This document shows, piece by piece, positions 33,803 through 43,057 of a stretch of 64,000 bases of DNA (the first letter of the stretch is position 1; the number at the start of each line of letters is the position of its first letter). The stretch is from Oleispirillum sp963668495 (GTDB taxonomy: Bacteria; Pseudomonadota; Alphaproteobacteria; Rhodospirillales; Rhodospirillaceae). Under the pieces are notes generated by a model. That model did not search any database. It saw nothing but the letters and a program-made list of their open reading frames with translations, and had not been told where the DNA came from. Where the stretch lies: assembly GCA_963668495.1 (NCBI GenBank), contig OY764545.1, forward strand, positions 1,612,001 through 1,676,000, read 5' to 3'. A program made the translations under genes and the position numbers.

Positions 33803-34270
33803 ATGAAACGTATTTGGCAGGCAGTGACCCGTCGTTCCGTCGTGCTTGGGGGCGTGTCTGCGTTGCTGTTGACCGCCACATCCGCACATGCGCAATCGGT
33901 CAATACGGTTAAGCCGCCGGAAGCCTGGGCTATGATGCAAAAGGGTCAGGTCGTACTGATTGATGTGCGGTCCCCCAAAGAATGGCGGCAGACCGGCGTA
34001 CCGAAAAATGCTCGACTGGTTACGGTTCATGATGCCCGCGGAGCTGCCGGTTTTGTCAATGGGGTGCGCAAGGTGGTGCGGGGTGATTTGAAAAAACCTG
34101 TGGCATTGATTTGCCGATCCGGGAACCGTTCAGCGCAGGGAGCCGCAGTGCTGATTCAGGCTGGGTTCAAGAATGTCTATAATGTCTCTAATGGCGTTAT
34201 GACAGCAAAAGGATGGGCAGACCGAGGACTGCCGATGGAACGCTGCGGGGCCTGTTCTCCCGAAAACTGA
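33803..34270 (+). CDS. Exported rhodanese-like protein
   Basis: 155 residues. N-terminal TRRSVVLGG followed by a hydrophobic segment and AHA cleavage site looks like a Tat signal. One rhodanese domain with the active-site loop CRSGNRS near residue 110 and IDVRSPKEW near 53. A CGAC pair sits at the very C-terminus and could be redox-active. Likely handles sulfane sulfur in the periplasm. Good Shine-Dalgarno (AGAAAGGA) upstream. Confidence 0.88.
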   Translation: MKRIWQAVTRRSVVLGGVSALLLTATSAHAQSVNTVKPPEAWAMMQKGQVVLIDVRSPKEWRQTGVPKNARLVTVHDARGAAGFVNGVRKVVRGDLKKPVALICRSGNRSAQGAAVLIQAGFKNVYNVSNGVMTAKGWADRGLPMERCGACSPEN

Positions 34271-34355
34271 TCTGGTAAAACCAATCCGGTGAGGTTGACA
34301 GCACAGGCAATGTCCTCTATTTGCCGTCCTTTCCATCGAAAACCTGAGTAAGCCC

Positions 34356-35435
34356 ATGCGTGTCGATGCATTCGACTTTGAACTGCCCCGGACCTGTATT
34401 GCAGACCGTCCGGCGTCTCCCCGTGATAGTGCCCGCCTGCTTTTTGTGCAGCAGGGGCAGCTTGGTGATATGTGTGTCCGCGATTTGCCGGACTTGTTGC
34501 AGCCCGGTGATGTCATGGTATTTAACGACAGTCGCGTCATTCCGGCACGGATTTATGGTGTGCGTAAACGCCCGGAAAATCTTGATGGTATTCGGGTGGA
34601 AATCCTGTTGCACAAGCGGGTCGATGATTCAGAATGGCGGGCATTCGCGCGTCCGGGTAAGCGCTTGAAACCGGGCGATATCGTTACTTTTGCCGCATCC
34701 GACGACGGGGATGTATTCACAGCCCAAATTCTTGATAAGTCCGAAGATGGCGATGTCGGCATTCGGTTTGATCGTGGCGGTGTGGCATTGGTACACGCGC
34801 TGGAAGCGCACGGAGAAATGCCGTTGCCGCCTTACATTACCCGCGAGCATGGCGCGGATGAGCAAGACAAGCACGACTATCAGACCGTATACGCGCGACA
34901 AGATGGCTCTGTTGCCGCCCCAACTGCTGGACTACATTTTACCCCGGAATTGCTTGCGGCCTTGGATGCGCGCGGTATTCAGCGGGAGACCGTCACCCTG
35001 CACGTAGGGGCCGGAACTTTTCTGCCGGTCAAGGTCGATGATACTGCAGATCATAAAATGCACAGTGAGAGCGGAGAAATCACGGCAGACGTGGCAGAAC
35101 GTATCAACGCCGCACGGGCGGCAGGTGGTCGGGTGGTCGCCGTCGGAACCACGGCGGCGCGAATATTGGAAAGTGCGACTACGGATGATGGCGTTGTGCA
35201 ATCATTTTCCGGTGAAACGGATATTTTCATGACGCCGGGATATCGGTTTAAGGCGGTTGACCGCCTGATGACGAATTTCCATCTGCCCAAGTCAACATTG
35301 TTTATGCTGGTTTCTGCATTTGCCGGATTGGATCGGATGCAATCGGCCTATGCCCATGCCATTGCCAATGGCTATCGTTTTTATTCTTATGGCGATACCA
35401 GCCTGTTAGAGCCCGTAAAGGATATTCACCCATGA
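34356..35435 (+). CDS. queA: S-adenosylmethionine:tRNA ribosyltransferase-isomerase
   Basis: 359 residues. Family motifs FNDSRVIPARIYG, TAGLHFTPELL, LHVGAGTFLPVK and TNFHLPKSTLFML. Transfers the ribosyl of SAM to preQ1 in tRNA, making epoxyqueuosine. The stop overlaps the tgt start by ATGA. Part of queA-tgt-queG. Confidence 0.97.
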   Translation: MRVDAFDFELPRTCIADRPASPRDSARLLFVQQGQLGDMCVRDLPDLLQPGDVMVFNDSRVIPARIYGVRKRPENLDGIRVEILLHKRVDDSEWRAFARPGKRLKPGDIVTFAASDDGDVFTAQILDKSEDGDVGIRFDRGGVALVHALEAHGEMPLPPYITREHGADEQDKHDYQTVYARQDGSVAAPTAGLHFTPELLAALDARGIQRETVTLHVGAGTFLPVKVDDTADHKMHSESGEITADVAERINAARAAGGRVVAVGTTAARILESATTDDGVVQSFSGETDIFMTPGYRFKAVDRLMTNFHLPKSTLFMLVSAFAGLDRMQSAYAHAIANGYRFYSYGDTSLLEPVKDIHP

Positions 35436-36562
35436 GCAACCTTGGCTTCTCGGTTTCCCACACGGATGGAAAGGCCCGTCGCGGTTGCCTGACCACGGCA
35501 CACGGAACAATTCAAACCCCGGCGTTTATGCCAGTCGGAACGGCGGCAACGGTGAAAGCCATGATGCCGGAATCCGTGGCGGCAACGGGTGCAGAGATCC
35601 TGTTGGGGAACACGTATCATCTGATGCTGCGTCCCGGTGCGGAGCGCATCGGCCAATTGGGTGGCCTCCACAAATTTATGGGTTGGGATAAGCCGATTTT
35701 GACTGATTCCGGTGGGTTTCAGGTCATGTCATTGTCCAAATTACGCAAGATCACGGAAGATGGGGTGACTTTTCAATCCCACGTGGATGGTTCCAAGCAT
35801 CATCTGACCCCAGAACGATCCATGGAGATTCAGCATCTGCTGGATTCCAATATCACCATGGCATTTGATGAATGTACGCCATTCCCGGCTGAGGAAAACG
35901 TGGCGGCAGAGTCCATGCGGATGTCCATGCGCTGGGCACAGCGCTGTCGTGATGCGTTTGTTAAACGTCCCGGTTATGGCCTGTTTGGTATTATGCAGGG
36001 CAGTGTATACGAACACCTGCGTCAGGAAAGTGCCGATGCCCTGAAGTCCATCGGCTTTGACGGGTATGCCATTGGCGGTCTGGCGGTCGGCGAGGGACAG
36101 GAAACTATGTTCCAAGTGCTGGATTATGCACCGGATATGCTGCCTGCGGATCGCCCTAGATACCTGATGGGTGTTGGGAAGCCCTTGGACATTGTCGGGG
36201 CCGTGGTTCGCGGTGTGGACATGTTCGATTGTGTGATGCCGACCCGTTCCGGTCGCACTGCGCAGGCGTTTACCCATCGGGGGACGCTGAATATGCGCAA
36301 TGCACGCCATGCGGAGGATCCGCGTCCGTTGGATGAACACTGTGATTGCCCGGCCTGTACTCGGTTCTCCCGTGCGTATATGCATCACTTGATTCGCTGT
36401 GATGAAATCCTTGGGGCTATGCTGTTGACTTGGCACAACATTCGTTTCTATCAGATGCTGATGGCGCGCCTGCGGGCAGCTATTGAAGCAGGAAACCTGT
36501 GCGATACAGCGGCGGCAATTGAGGAAGAATTGTCGCGTGGCGATATCCCGCCGTTGGGCTGA
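35432..36562 (+). CDS. tgt: tRNA-guanine transglycosylase
   Basis: 376 residues. Nucleophile Asp in FDCVMPTRSGRTAQ, substrate Asp in ILTDSGGFQVMS, and the C-terminal zinc site CDCPACTRFSRAYMHHL. Exchanges G34 of tRNAs for Asp, Asn, His and Tyr with preQ1 from the QueC-F pathway encoded 10 kb upstream. Confidence 0.98.
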   Translation: MSNLGFSVSHTDGKARRGCLTTAHGTIQTPAFMPVGTAATVKAMMPESVAATGAEILLGNTYHLMLRPGAERIGQLGGLHKFMGWDKPILTDSGGFQVMSLSKLRKITEDGVTFQSHVDGSKHHLTPERSMEIQHLLDSNITMAFDECTPFPAEENVAAESMRMSMRWAQRCRDAFVKRPGYGLFGIMQGSVYEHLRQESADALKSIGFDGYAIGGLAVGEGQETMFQVLDYAPDMLPADRPRYLMGVGKPLDIVGAVVRGVDMFDCVMPTRSGRTAQAFTHRGTLNMRNARHAEDPRPLDEHCDCPACTRFSRAYMHHLIRCDEILGAMLLTWHNIRFYQMLMARLRAAIEAGNLCDTAAAIEEELSRGDIPPLG

Positions 36563-36568
36563 TCGGGT

Positions 36569-37723
36569 ATGGGCGCGGCAGAGCCTCAAGATGTGAAATC
36601 GCGCATTCGCCTGTGGTGTCAGGATGCGGGTTTTGATGACTGTGGTTTTACCACTGCCGATGAAGTGCAGGGGAGTGCCAAGGCTCTTGCTGAATTTTTG
36701 AATGCTGGGCACCACGCGGATATGGCTTGGTTGCAAGACCGGTCAGAACAGCGTATCGCGGTGTCGGCCCTGTGGCCTGAGGCCAGATCCGTGGTCGTGT
36801 GCATGGTCAACTATGCACCGGAAGCTGATCCGCGATTGCTGCAGGATAAGCCAACTATCGGTGCAATCAGCGTTTATGCCCGCAATAAAGATTATCATGA
36901 CGTTGTGAAAAAGCGTTTGAAGCAGGTTGCGCGACGCATTCACGGTGAACTTTCCGCAGACGTTAAGGTGTTTGTTGATACGGCTCCGGTGATGGAAAAA
37001 CCGCTGGCTCAACGCGCTGGCTTGGGTTGGGTCGGTAAACACAGCAATATTGTTTCTCGATCATTTGGCAGTTGGACCTTCCTGGGTATTATCGCGACAA
37101 CACTGGAATTGGCGGAGGATACGTCACACCCAGATCGTTGTGGTCGGTGTACGCGCTGTATGGATGTTTGCCCGACTGGGGCAATTGTTGCTGCGGGGCA
37201 GGTGGATGCCCGGCTTTGCATTTCCTATCTCACCATCGAAAATAAAGAACATATCCCACACGATCTGCGCCCTCAGATTGGGAACAGAATATATGGGTGT
37301 GATGATTGTTTGGCAGTTTGCCCGTGGAACCGATTTGCAAAAGTCGGGCGAGAAGCCAAATTACAAGCCCGTGACGACTTGCAGGAACCAGAGCTTTTGC
37401 CGTTTTTGGACTTGGATGATGCAGGGTTCCGGCAACTGTTTTCCGGTTCTCCCATCAAGCGCATAGGTCGAGACAGATTCCTACGCAATGTGCTGATTGC
37501 AGTGGGAAATGGGCAGTTGCAGGCAGCGTTGCCGAAACTGAAGGACCTGATCCGCGATGACAGCCCGCTGGTACGGGCTGCCGCGGTTTGGGCCTTGGGG
37601 CAGGTCGGCACGACACAAGACATTTTGAACTGTCAGGCGTATACTGTTGCAACAGAAGATGATCCTGCTGTTCAAAAGGAATGGCAGATAGTTTTGAATG
37701 CTTCAAGGCGGGGGCACGCATGA
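36569..37723 (+). CDS. queG: Epoxyqueuosine reductase
   Basis: 384 residues. Cobalamin-binding catalytic half, then two [4Fe-4S] motifs (CGRCTRCMDVCPTGAI and CDDCLAVCPWN), then a C-terminal HEAT-like region (about 310-384, LVRAAAVWALGQVG). Final step of queuosine formation in tRNA. Six bp after tgt; its stop overlaps the next gene by ATGA. Confidence 0.96.
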   Translation: MGAAEPQDVKSRIRLWCQDAGFDDCGFTTADEVQGSAKALAEFLNAGHHADMAWLQDRSEQRIAVSALWPEARSVVVCMVNYAPEADPRLLQDKPTIGAISVYARNKDYHDVVKKRLKQVARRIHGELSADVKVFVDTAPVMEKPLAQRAGLGWVGKHSNIVSRSFGSWTFLGIIATTLELAEDTSHPDRCGRCTRCMDVCPTGAIVAAGQVDARLCISYLTIENKEHIPHDLRPQIGNRIYGCDDCLAVCPWNRFAKVGREAKLQARDDLQEPELLPFLDLDDAGFRQLFSGSPIKRIGRDRFLRNVLIAVGNGQLQAALPKLKDLIRDDSPLVRAAAVWALGQVGTTQDILNCQAYTVATEDDPAVQKEWQIVLNASRRGHA

Positions 37724-38424
37724 CCGATACATCCCCTAAGGCACCAGCAGCGCCTCCTGATATTCTTTTACCGGCTGTGTTGGCGCATGAATTGCGCTCT
37801 CCTCTTGGTGCCGTGCAGGGCTTCGCTGCTTTGATGGCTTCGGAAGCCTATGGCCCCATGGGTGATGAGCGCTATGTGGAGGCCGCACGCCAAATGGAAG
37901 CCGCCTGTCACCATATGGAAGACTTGATTGCGTCCGTTCTGCAGATGGCGCGGGAAAAAACCGACGACAGCCAACTGGACGAAAAGAAAGTCGATGTTTC
38001 TGACTTATTGAATGACGCCCAAATCTGGTTGCAGAACAAGATTGTGGACGCGCGGGTGGTTGTGCGTCTGCGGGTGAGTTTGGACCCGATTTATGTCTAT
38101 GCGGACGAGCGTCGCCTGCGGCAAGCTGTTCTCAATGTTTTGGACAACGCCATTCGCTATACGCCCGCTGGTGGCTATGTAGATGTGGAGGCCGTTCGAC
38201 GCGAGGATCAAGGGGTTGATATTTGTGTCTGTAATGATGCCCCAAGGCTCGAGTGTGGACGACTGGAGGCCAAGGCCTCTAAATCCATGACCGGGCAGGG
38301 GTTGGGGCTGTATATCACGCGGGCGCAGATGGCAGCGCACGGTGGCAGTGTCAGGCTGATCCCAGATGGTCGGGGGCGCACCAATGCTGTGTTATCGCTT
38401 CCTGCGGACCGGACATTGACCTGA
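37720..38424 (+). CDS. Sensor-less histidine kinase of PleC/DivJ type
   Basis: 234 residues from the ATG at 37720, overlapping queG by ATGA, so its translation is tied to queG. H-box LAHELRSPLGAVQGFAALM near residue 25, followed by EAYGPMGDERYVEAARQM, the insertion typical of alphaproteobacterial PleC/DivJ kinases. The ATPase domain has N-box NVLDNAIRYTPAGG and G2 GQGLGLYITRAQM, but the G1 box is unusual: VCNDAPRLE replaces the normal D-x-G-x-G. There is no sensor or membrane domain. It could be a weak kinase, a phosphatase or a scaffold that works with a separate regulator. Confidence 0.85.
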   Translation: MTDTSPKAPAAPPDILLPAVLAHELRSPLGAVQGFAALMASEAYGPMGDERYVEAARQMEAACHHMEDLIASVLQMAREKTDDSQLDEKKVDVSDLLNDAQIWLQNKIVDARVVVRLRVSLDPIYVYADERRLRQAVLNVLDNAIRYTPAGGYVDVEAVRREDQGVDICVCNDAPRLECGRLEAKASKSMTGQGLGLYITRAQMAAHGGSVRLIPDGRGRTNAVLSLPADRTLT

Positions 38425-39125
38425 TGATTTGGCATTGGGTAAGTGTTTGCTTTGCATCAATTGCGGTGATGCTCAATACGACCCATGCACGTGGCGAACA
38501 GATTAAGCCGTTTCGTGACCATCCCCTTGCGCCGTACATGGTTGATGTGCCTATTGGTGATGGCATCGCGATGGCACAAACCGAGACTACGTTTCGCCAA
38601 TGGGAGGCATGCGTCAGTGCCGGTGGCTGTCGCCCTATCCCGGATGATCACTATTGGGGGCGCGGAGAGCGCCCTTTGATCAATGTGTCGTGGCGGGATG
38701 CGCAGGCATATACCGCGTGGTTGAGCCAATTGACGGGACAGCCGTACCGATTGCCCACCGCAGCAGAATGGATGTTTGCGGCGACTGTCGGTCAACCCAC
38801 TGCATATTGGTGGGGGGATGAGGTTCGGTCCGGGATGATGCGATGCCGTCAATGCGATGCCGATGCCGCATCTGATTACGGAACGGTTCCGGTCAGAAGT
38901 TATCCGCCCAATCCACTTGGGCTTTACGATATGCACGGTAACGTTTGGGAGTGGGTTGCCGATTGTGTTGAGCAAAGTGTAGCAGGGGGATGTCGTTTCA
39001 GGGCGACATATGGTGGAGCATGGTATTACGTCTCTCATCAATCGCGGGCTGATGCTGTTGCAGCACGGCCTGAGGCCGAAAGAAGTTTTACACTGGGGTT
39101 TCGGGTTGCCTCTGATCGACGGTAA
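38424..39125 (+). CDS. SUMF1/formylglycine-generating enzyme-fold protein, exported
   Basis: 233 residues with an N-terminal signal peptide ending near THA. The fold is clear from RPLINVSWRDAQAYTAWL, YRLPTAAEWMFAA, GLYDMHGNVWEWVADC and GFRVA. True FGE enzymes need two Cys in the segment ending in GFRC; here that segment (SHQSRADAVAARPEAERS then LGFRVA) has none, so sulfatase maturation is unlikely. Other members act as iron enzymes or binding modules. Overlaps the kinase gene by one base (TGATG). A clear terminator follows. Confidence 0.83.
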   Translation: MIWHWVSVCFASIAVMLNTTHARGEQIKPFRDHPLAPYMVDVPIGDGIAMAQTETTFRQWEACVSAGGCRPIPDDHYWGRGERPLINVSWRDAQAYTAWLSQLTGQPYRLPTAAEWMFAATVGQPTAYWWGDEVRSGMMRCRQCDADAASDYGTVPVRSYPPNPLGLYDMHGNVWEWVADCVEQSVAGGCRFRATYGGAWYYVSHQSRADAVAARPEAERSFTLGFRVASDRR

Positions 39126-39158
39126 TTTATGCAGTTATGGGTCGTCCACATATGAAAA

Positions 39159-39188
39159 GAAGGCTGCCAGAGGCAGCCTTCAATTTTT
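39159..39188. terminator. Terminator after the SUMF1-fold gene
   Basis: Perfect 10-bp stem GAAGGCTGCC / GGCAGCCTTC with loop AGA, followed by AATTTTT; on the other strand TTCTTTTC follows, so it may also end the XRE gene transcript. Confidence 0.85.
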
Positions 39189-39209
39189 GTGCACACTTGC
39201 TGTGATTGA

Positions 39210-39590
39210 TTATTCAGCAGCCATTGCGGAAGCCAGAGCACGGGCCATTTGGCTCAGTGCTTCTTGATGCTTTTCATTGGAAATCGACGCAAAGTTACGT
39301 GCAAGTTCCAAACACATCCGTTGGCGATCATTCAGTTCCGGTGTGGCTTCACCATCCAGCCCTTCAAAGAAGAAGCTAACCGGAACACCAAGCACCTGTG
39401 CAATTTCATACAAACGTCCGGCGGAAATCCGGTTGATGCCGCGCTCGTATTTGTGTGCTTGCTGATAAGTCACACCAATCATGTTTGCCATTTGCTGTTG
39501 GCTGAGGCCCAACATGATGCGGCGTTCACGAATACGAGTCCCGACGTGTTTGTCTGTTGCATTGGCGCGGTTAACGGGAGCGTCAGTCAT
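39210..39590 (-). CDS. XRE-family transcriptional regulator
   Basis: 126 residues. Helix-turn-helix at about residues 18-72 (RIRERRIMLGLSQQQMANMIG, YQQAHKYERGINRISAGRLYEIA), then a short helical C-terminal region that may dimerise. This type is widespread in alphaproteobacteria and is often present in several copies. Target genes are not evident; it stands alone. Confidence 0.92.
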   Translation of the reverse strand: MTDAPVNRANATDKHVGTRIRERRIMLGLSQQQMANMIGVTYQQAHKYERGINRISAGRLYEIAQVLGVPVSFFFEGLDGEATPELNDRQRMCLELARNFASISNEKHQEALSQMARALASAMAAE

Positions 39591-40090
39591 TTTCTACTTC
39601 CTTAGAACCAAAAAAGAGGTGGTATTGGGCTGCAGGGGTATTCTGGTAATCTTGTGCGAACTTCGTATCAGGGTTTAAAAATCTGAAATTTGCTCGCCTC
39701 ATATGCATATTGGATTAATCACCCGTGTGCAACTGTAATCATAAGTTCTTGTCACCCTTTGTGGTGAACCTCTTGGTTGGGGCAGGTTTCTGCGGTTTTT
39801 CCGCCTTTCGGGTTGTGTATTTTAGAGACGTTTGAAAAAGTGTTACGTATTTGTGATTCCAAAGTCGTACAATTAACCGCGAATCGGGCGCTTTACTAAT
39901 ACCTAAGTATGATTAGTGCGGGGTGGTTAAAGGTGAGTTCATCCTAAAGCAGTGATGATGGGAGTATGAGGCAAATGCGATCCCAATATCTGGTTTACGT
40001 GACAGGAATGCATTAGTTTTGGCGGTGCTATCATTTACCATTTGATAATGGTGGCAGGAACTGGGAACTTTACAAACGGGGTGGCTGGAT
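39591..40090. other. 500-bp gene-free region before phaB
   Basis: No credible gene on either strand. Small inverted repeats are present: TCACC-N6-GGTGA near 39750, ACTAAT-N11-ATTAGT near 39900-39920 and ACCAT-N6-ATGGT at 40037-40052. Likely the promoters of the XRE gene and phaB. Confidence 0.4.
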
Positions 40091-40819
40091 ATGCAGAAAG
40101 AACGGGTGGCTTTGGTAACGGGGGGGACACGTGGTATCGGGCGAGCAATCTGCGAAGGATTGACAAATGCTGGTTATAAGGTAGCTGCGACCTTTGGTCA
40201 TCGGGATGATGTTGCCGCACGTTTTACTGAGGAAACTGGTATTCCGGCTTTTAAATATGATGTTGCTGACCCGGATCAGTGTCGTGCTGTTGTCCAAATG
40301 GTTTCCCAGCAGATGGGGTCGATTGCGGTTTTAGTCAACAACGCCGGGATCACTCGCGATACCACCATGCATACTATGACACCGGAACAATGGTCAGACG
40401 TGATTGATACGAACCTGTCCGGTTGTTTCCATATGTCCCGTGCGGTGATCAAAGATATGCGGGAGCATGGGTTTGGTCGGATTGTAAATATCAGTTCGAT
40501 TAATGGGCAGAATGGGCAGTACGGGCAGGTCAATTATGCCGCAGCCAAAGCCGGAGTTCTGGGCCTGACCCGTGCCTTGGCGCTTGAAAATGCGGGCAAG
40601 GGCATCACGGTCAATGCAATTGCGCCGGGCTATGTAGATACGGATATGGTGCGTGATGTTCCCCCGACGATTTTGGAAAAGATTGTTGCAAAAATTCCGG
40701 TTGGACGTTTGGGTCGGGCGGAAGATATTGCCCGTGGGGTCCTGTTCCTTGTGGCGGATGGCGCAGATTTTATCACCGGCGCCACCCTTGATATCAATGG
40801 CGGACAGCTTATGAGCTGA
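40091..40819 (+). CDS. phaB: Acetoacetyl-CoA reductase
   Basis: 242 residues, short-chain dehydrogenase. NADPH site TGGTRGIGRAI near residue 10, NNAG near 84, catalytic Ser in NISSINGQNGQ and Tyr/Lys in YAAAKAG. The NGQ-x-GQ-x-GQ-x-NYAAAKAG segment is typical of PhbB. Makes 3-hydroxybutyryl-CoA for polyhydroxybutyrate. phaA and phaC are not in the window, so FabG-like activity is the alternative. Confidence 0.9.
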   Translation: MQKERVALVTGGTRGIGRAICEGLTNAGYKVAATFGHRDDVAARFTEETGIPAFKYDVADPDQCRAVVQMVSQQMGSIAVLVNNAGITRDTTMHTMTPEQWSDVIDTNLSGCFHMSRAVIKDMREHGFGRIVNISSINGQNGQYGQVNYAAAKAGVLGLTRALALENAGKGITVNAIAPGYVDTDMVRDVPPTILEKIVAKIPVGRLGRAEDIARGVLFLVADGADFITGATLDINGGQLMS

Positions 40820-40835
40820 TTACGGATTTGCTGGT

Positions 40836-41600
40836 TCAGGCCGCATCTTTGCGTTTTCTGATTTCGGCAAAAACTTCGTGGGGCGGGGCATCACTCATGC
40901 CCAAAATGGCTGCCAATTCCGGTGAATCCGCCCGCAGAAATGGATTGGTAGCCTTTTCTTCGCCCAGTTCAGAAGGAACTGTCGGAATGGATTCGGCGCG
41001 CAGTTTGTTGATTTGAGCGGCGCGCTGTTGCAGCCGGGCATTGTCCGGGTCTAAAGCACAGGCAAACTGTGTGTTGGATTGCGTATATTCGTGCCCGCAA
41101 TAGACTAGGGTATCATCAGGCAACGCCTTCAATTTTGACAGGCTGTCCCACATGTCTTCGGCTGTTCCTTCAAACAGACGACCACAGCCCATGGCAAATA
41201 GGGTGTCGCCCGTAAACACGGCTTTGTGATCTTCAAACCAATAGGCCACATGACCGCTGGTATGTCCGGGTACTGAGATAACTTTGGCTGCGGCATCACC
41301 GACGCGCACGATATCCCCTTCGGTAACGGCGGCATTGATATCAGGTATGCGATAGGCATCGCCGCATGATGCGATGACACAGCACGGCATCGCTGCGCAG
41401 ATATCCTGCATTCCCGCAATGTGGTCATCATGGTGATGCGTGAGAATGATTTTCGAAAGTGTCCAGCCTTTTTCGGCTACGACCCGTAGGATTGGGTCGG
41501 CTTCGCCCGGATCGATGACCGCAGTGGTTTTTGTTGCTGTATCATGGATCAGGTAGCTGTAGTTATCCCGAAGCGTTGGAACCAAAACTATTTCCAGCAC
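40836..41600 (-). CDS. gloB: Hydroxyacylglutathione hydrolase (glyoxalase II)
   Basis: 254 residues from the GTG at 41600, which has GGAGG 5 bp upstream and gives the usual N-terminus (VPTLRDNYSYLI). Metal motif THHHDDH near residue 53, VPGHTSGHVAYWF, TGDTLFAMGCGRLFEG and CGHEYTQSN. Hydrolyses S-lactoylglutathione in methylglyoxal detoxification. Divergent from the methyltransferase gene. Confidence 0.95.
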   Translation of the reverse strand: MLEIVLVPTLRDNYSYLIHDTATKTTAVIDPGEADPILRVVAEKGWTLSKIILTHHHDDHIAGMQDICAAMPCCVIASCGDAYRIPDINAAVTEGDIVRVGDAAAKVISVPGHTSGHVAYWFEDHKAVFTGDTLFAMGCGRLFEGTAEDMWDSLSKLKALPDDTLVYCGHEYTQSNTQFACALDPDNARLQQRAAQINKLRAESIPTVPSELGEEKATNPFLRADSPELAAILGMSDAPPHEVFAEIRKRKDAA

Positions 41601-41712
41601 ATCAGCCTCCTTTATTATTGTGAATCCCTGTTCGCCTGACACTTTATGCTATTGCGGTGGCAAGTTTCCATCATCATCTTGTGACTTATGCCAATATCTA
41701 CAATACGGGTGC

Positions 41713-42501
41713 ATGCTCATGTGGCCTCATGTTCGGGAACTTCGGGACTATTATCGATCAACGCAAGGGCGGTTATCGCGGCGTGCCATTCACGCTCGCC
41801 TGAAGCAGGCCGTTGGTGATGTAAATGGGCAGCGGGTGCTGGCGATTGGGTTCGGAACACCGTATCTGAGAGAATATTTCGATGATGCAGAATGCGTATT
41901 GTCGGTGATGAGTGCCCGCAGTGGTGCATTGGTTTGGCCGCCTGACGGTCCTTGCCGTGTTGCTATTGCGGATGAAGCCGAGCTACCGTTCCGTGACCAG
42001 TCATTTGATTGTGTGATTCTGATCCACTGTTTGGAATGGTCGAATATGCCGCATTTGCTGATGCGGGAAATCTGGCGGATTTTGGATGATGACGGGCGCG
42101 TTGTGGTGGTTGTTCCAAATCGCCGGAGCCTATGGGCGCGTTTGGACCTGACGCCCTTCGGCTATGGGCATCCCTACAGCAGAAATCAGTTGGTTCGGCT
42201 GTTGGAAAACGCCATGTTTGCACCCGAATGGATGGGGGGCGCATTGCTTGTGCCCCCGGGTAAGCGAAGAATTTCGTTTAGCCTTGGCAAATGGGTGGAA
42301 GAATGGTTCGGCAGATGGCTGACAAGGGTTTCTGCTTTGACCATGGCGACTGCGAAGAAGCGAATTTACGGCATTCCCCCGGTCGGTGCACGGCAATCCA
42401 AAGTCAGTCTTGTGGAAGTTTTGAACAGCGGGTCGTCATCCCAAGGCGGGGTGACGACACGACAGCCGACGTCACCGCCAAAGTTACGGCAGGACCGATG
42501 A
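41713..42501 (+). CDS. Class I SAM-dependent methyltransferase
   Basis: 262 residues from the ATG at 41713 (or 41719). Methyltransferase type 11 fold: motif I is degenerate (VLAIGFGTPYL instead of D-x-G-x-G), with acidic AIADEAELPFRDQSFDCVILIHCLEW and REIWRILDDDGRVVVVVPNR following. The C-terminal 60 residues are basic and low in complexity. Proteins of this type commonly sit opposite gloB in this group. Substrate unknown. Confidence 0.85.
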   Translation: MLMWPHVRELRDYYRSTQGRLSRRAIHARLKQAVGDVNGQRVLAIGFGTPYLREYFDDAECVLSVMSARSGALVWPPDGPCRVAIADEAELPFRDQSFDCVILIHCLEWSNMPHLLMREIWRILDDDGRVVVVVPNRRSLWARLDLTPFGYGHPYSRNQLVRLLENAMFAPEWMGGALLVPPGKRRISFSLGKWVEEWFGRWLTRVSALTMATAKKRIYGIPPVGARQSKVSLVEVLNSGSSSQGGVTTRQPTSPPKLRQDR

Positions 42502-42521
42502 TCACTAATTAAACGGCTGGA

Positions 42522-42953
42522 TTATGCGGCTTCTGCTGCGTCTTTCGGGACAGGGAATACCACGTCGTAGGTCCAGTTAAAGCAAAACGCATAGGCCAAG
42601 AAGAACATGGACATGCTCAGGTCCAGCAGAAACGCCTGTACCAGATCAATATCAAGCCACCACGCGATAATGAACATGCCGACGATCAGGAAAAATGCCT
42701 CAAACAGCATGGCATGAACGATGCGCAGGCCGATTCCCCGCGGCGCAGAATTCCGATATTTGCGGTCCCAGTGATCGAACATCCAGTTAAACACCAGATT
42801 CCAGACCATGGCGATAATGCTGAACATCACGCTGAGGGCACCGATGGTTTCCAACGGCTTGCCCGTCAGCTTGCTGCCAAGGACGGATACAATGCACAGG
42901 GCAATTGCCTCAAACAACAGGGTGTGGCGGATACGATCGGGTAAGGTACGCAT
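42522..42953 (-). CDS. PACE-family multidrug efflux transporter
   Basis: 143 residues with four membrane helices made of two repeated halves: RIRHTLLFEAIALCIVSV and GLRIVHAMLFEAFFLIVGM both start with a conserved R-x2-H-x2-LFE. This is the proteobacterial antimicrobial compound efflux (AceI-like) family, which exports biocides such as chlorhexidine and probably polyamines. Divergent from a MarR gene with a shared operator at 42987. Confidence 0.92.
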   Translation of the reverse strand: MRTLPDRIRHTLLFEAIALCIVSVLGSKLTGKPLETIGALSVMFSIIAMVWNLVFNWMFDHWDRKYRNSAPRGIGLRIVHAMLFEAFFLIVGMFIIAWWLDIDLVQAFLLDLSMSMFFLAYAFCFNWTYDVVFPVPKDAAEAA

Positions 42954-42986
42954 TGGGTGATGTCTCTTATTTATCTTTCTGGAAAG

Positions 42987-43002
42987 CTATCTGGTTAGAT
43001 AG
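42987..43002. promoter_or_regulatory. Operator between PACE transporter and MarR regulator
   Basis: CTATCT-GGTT-AGATAG, a perfect 16-bp palindrome of the size bound by MarR dimers, in the 104-bp divergent promoter region. Confidence 0.65.
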
Positions 43003-43057
43003 TATATGATTGCAGTTCGCGCAAGAGAATTTAGGATGGCGTCAGAGGGAGGGGCTC

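Noticed and set aside
39966..40016. 16-codon frame after GGGAG in the gap before phaB
   Set aside because: Very short, no features and no paralogue; not enough to call a gene.
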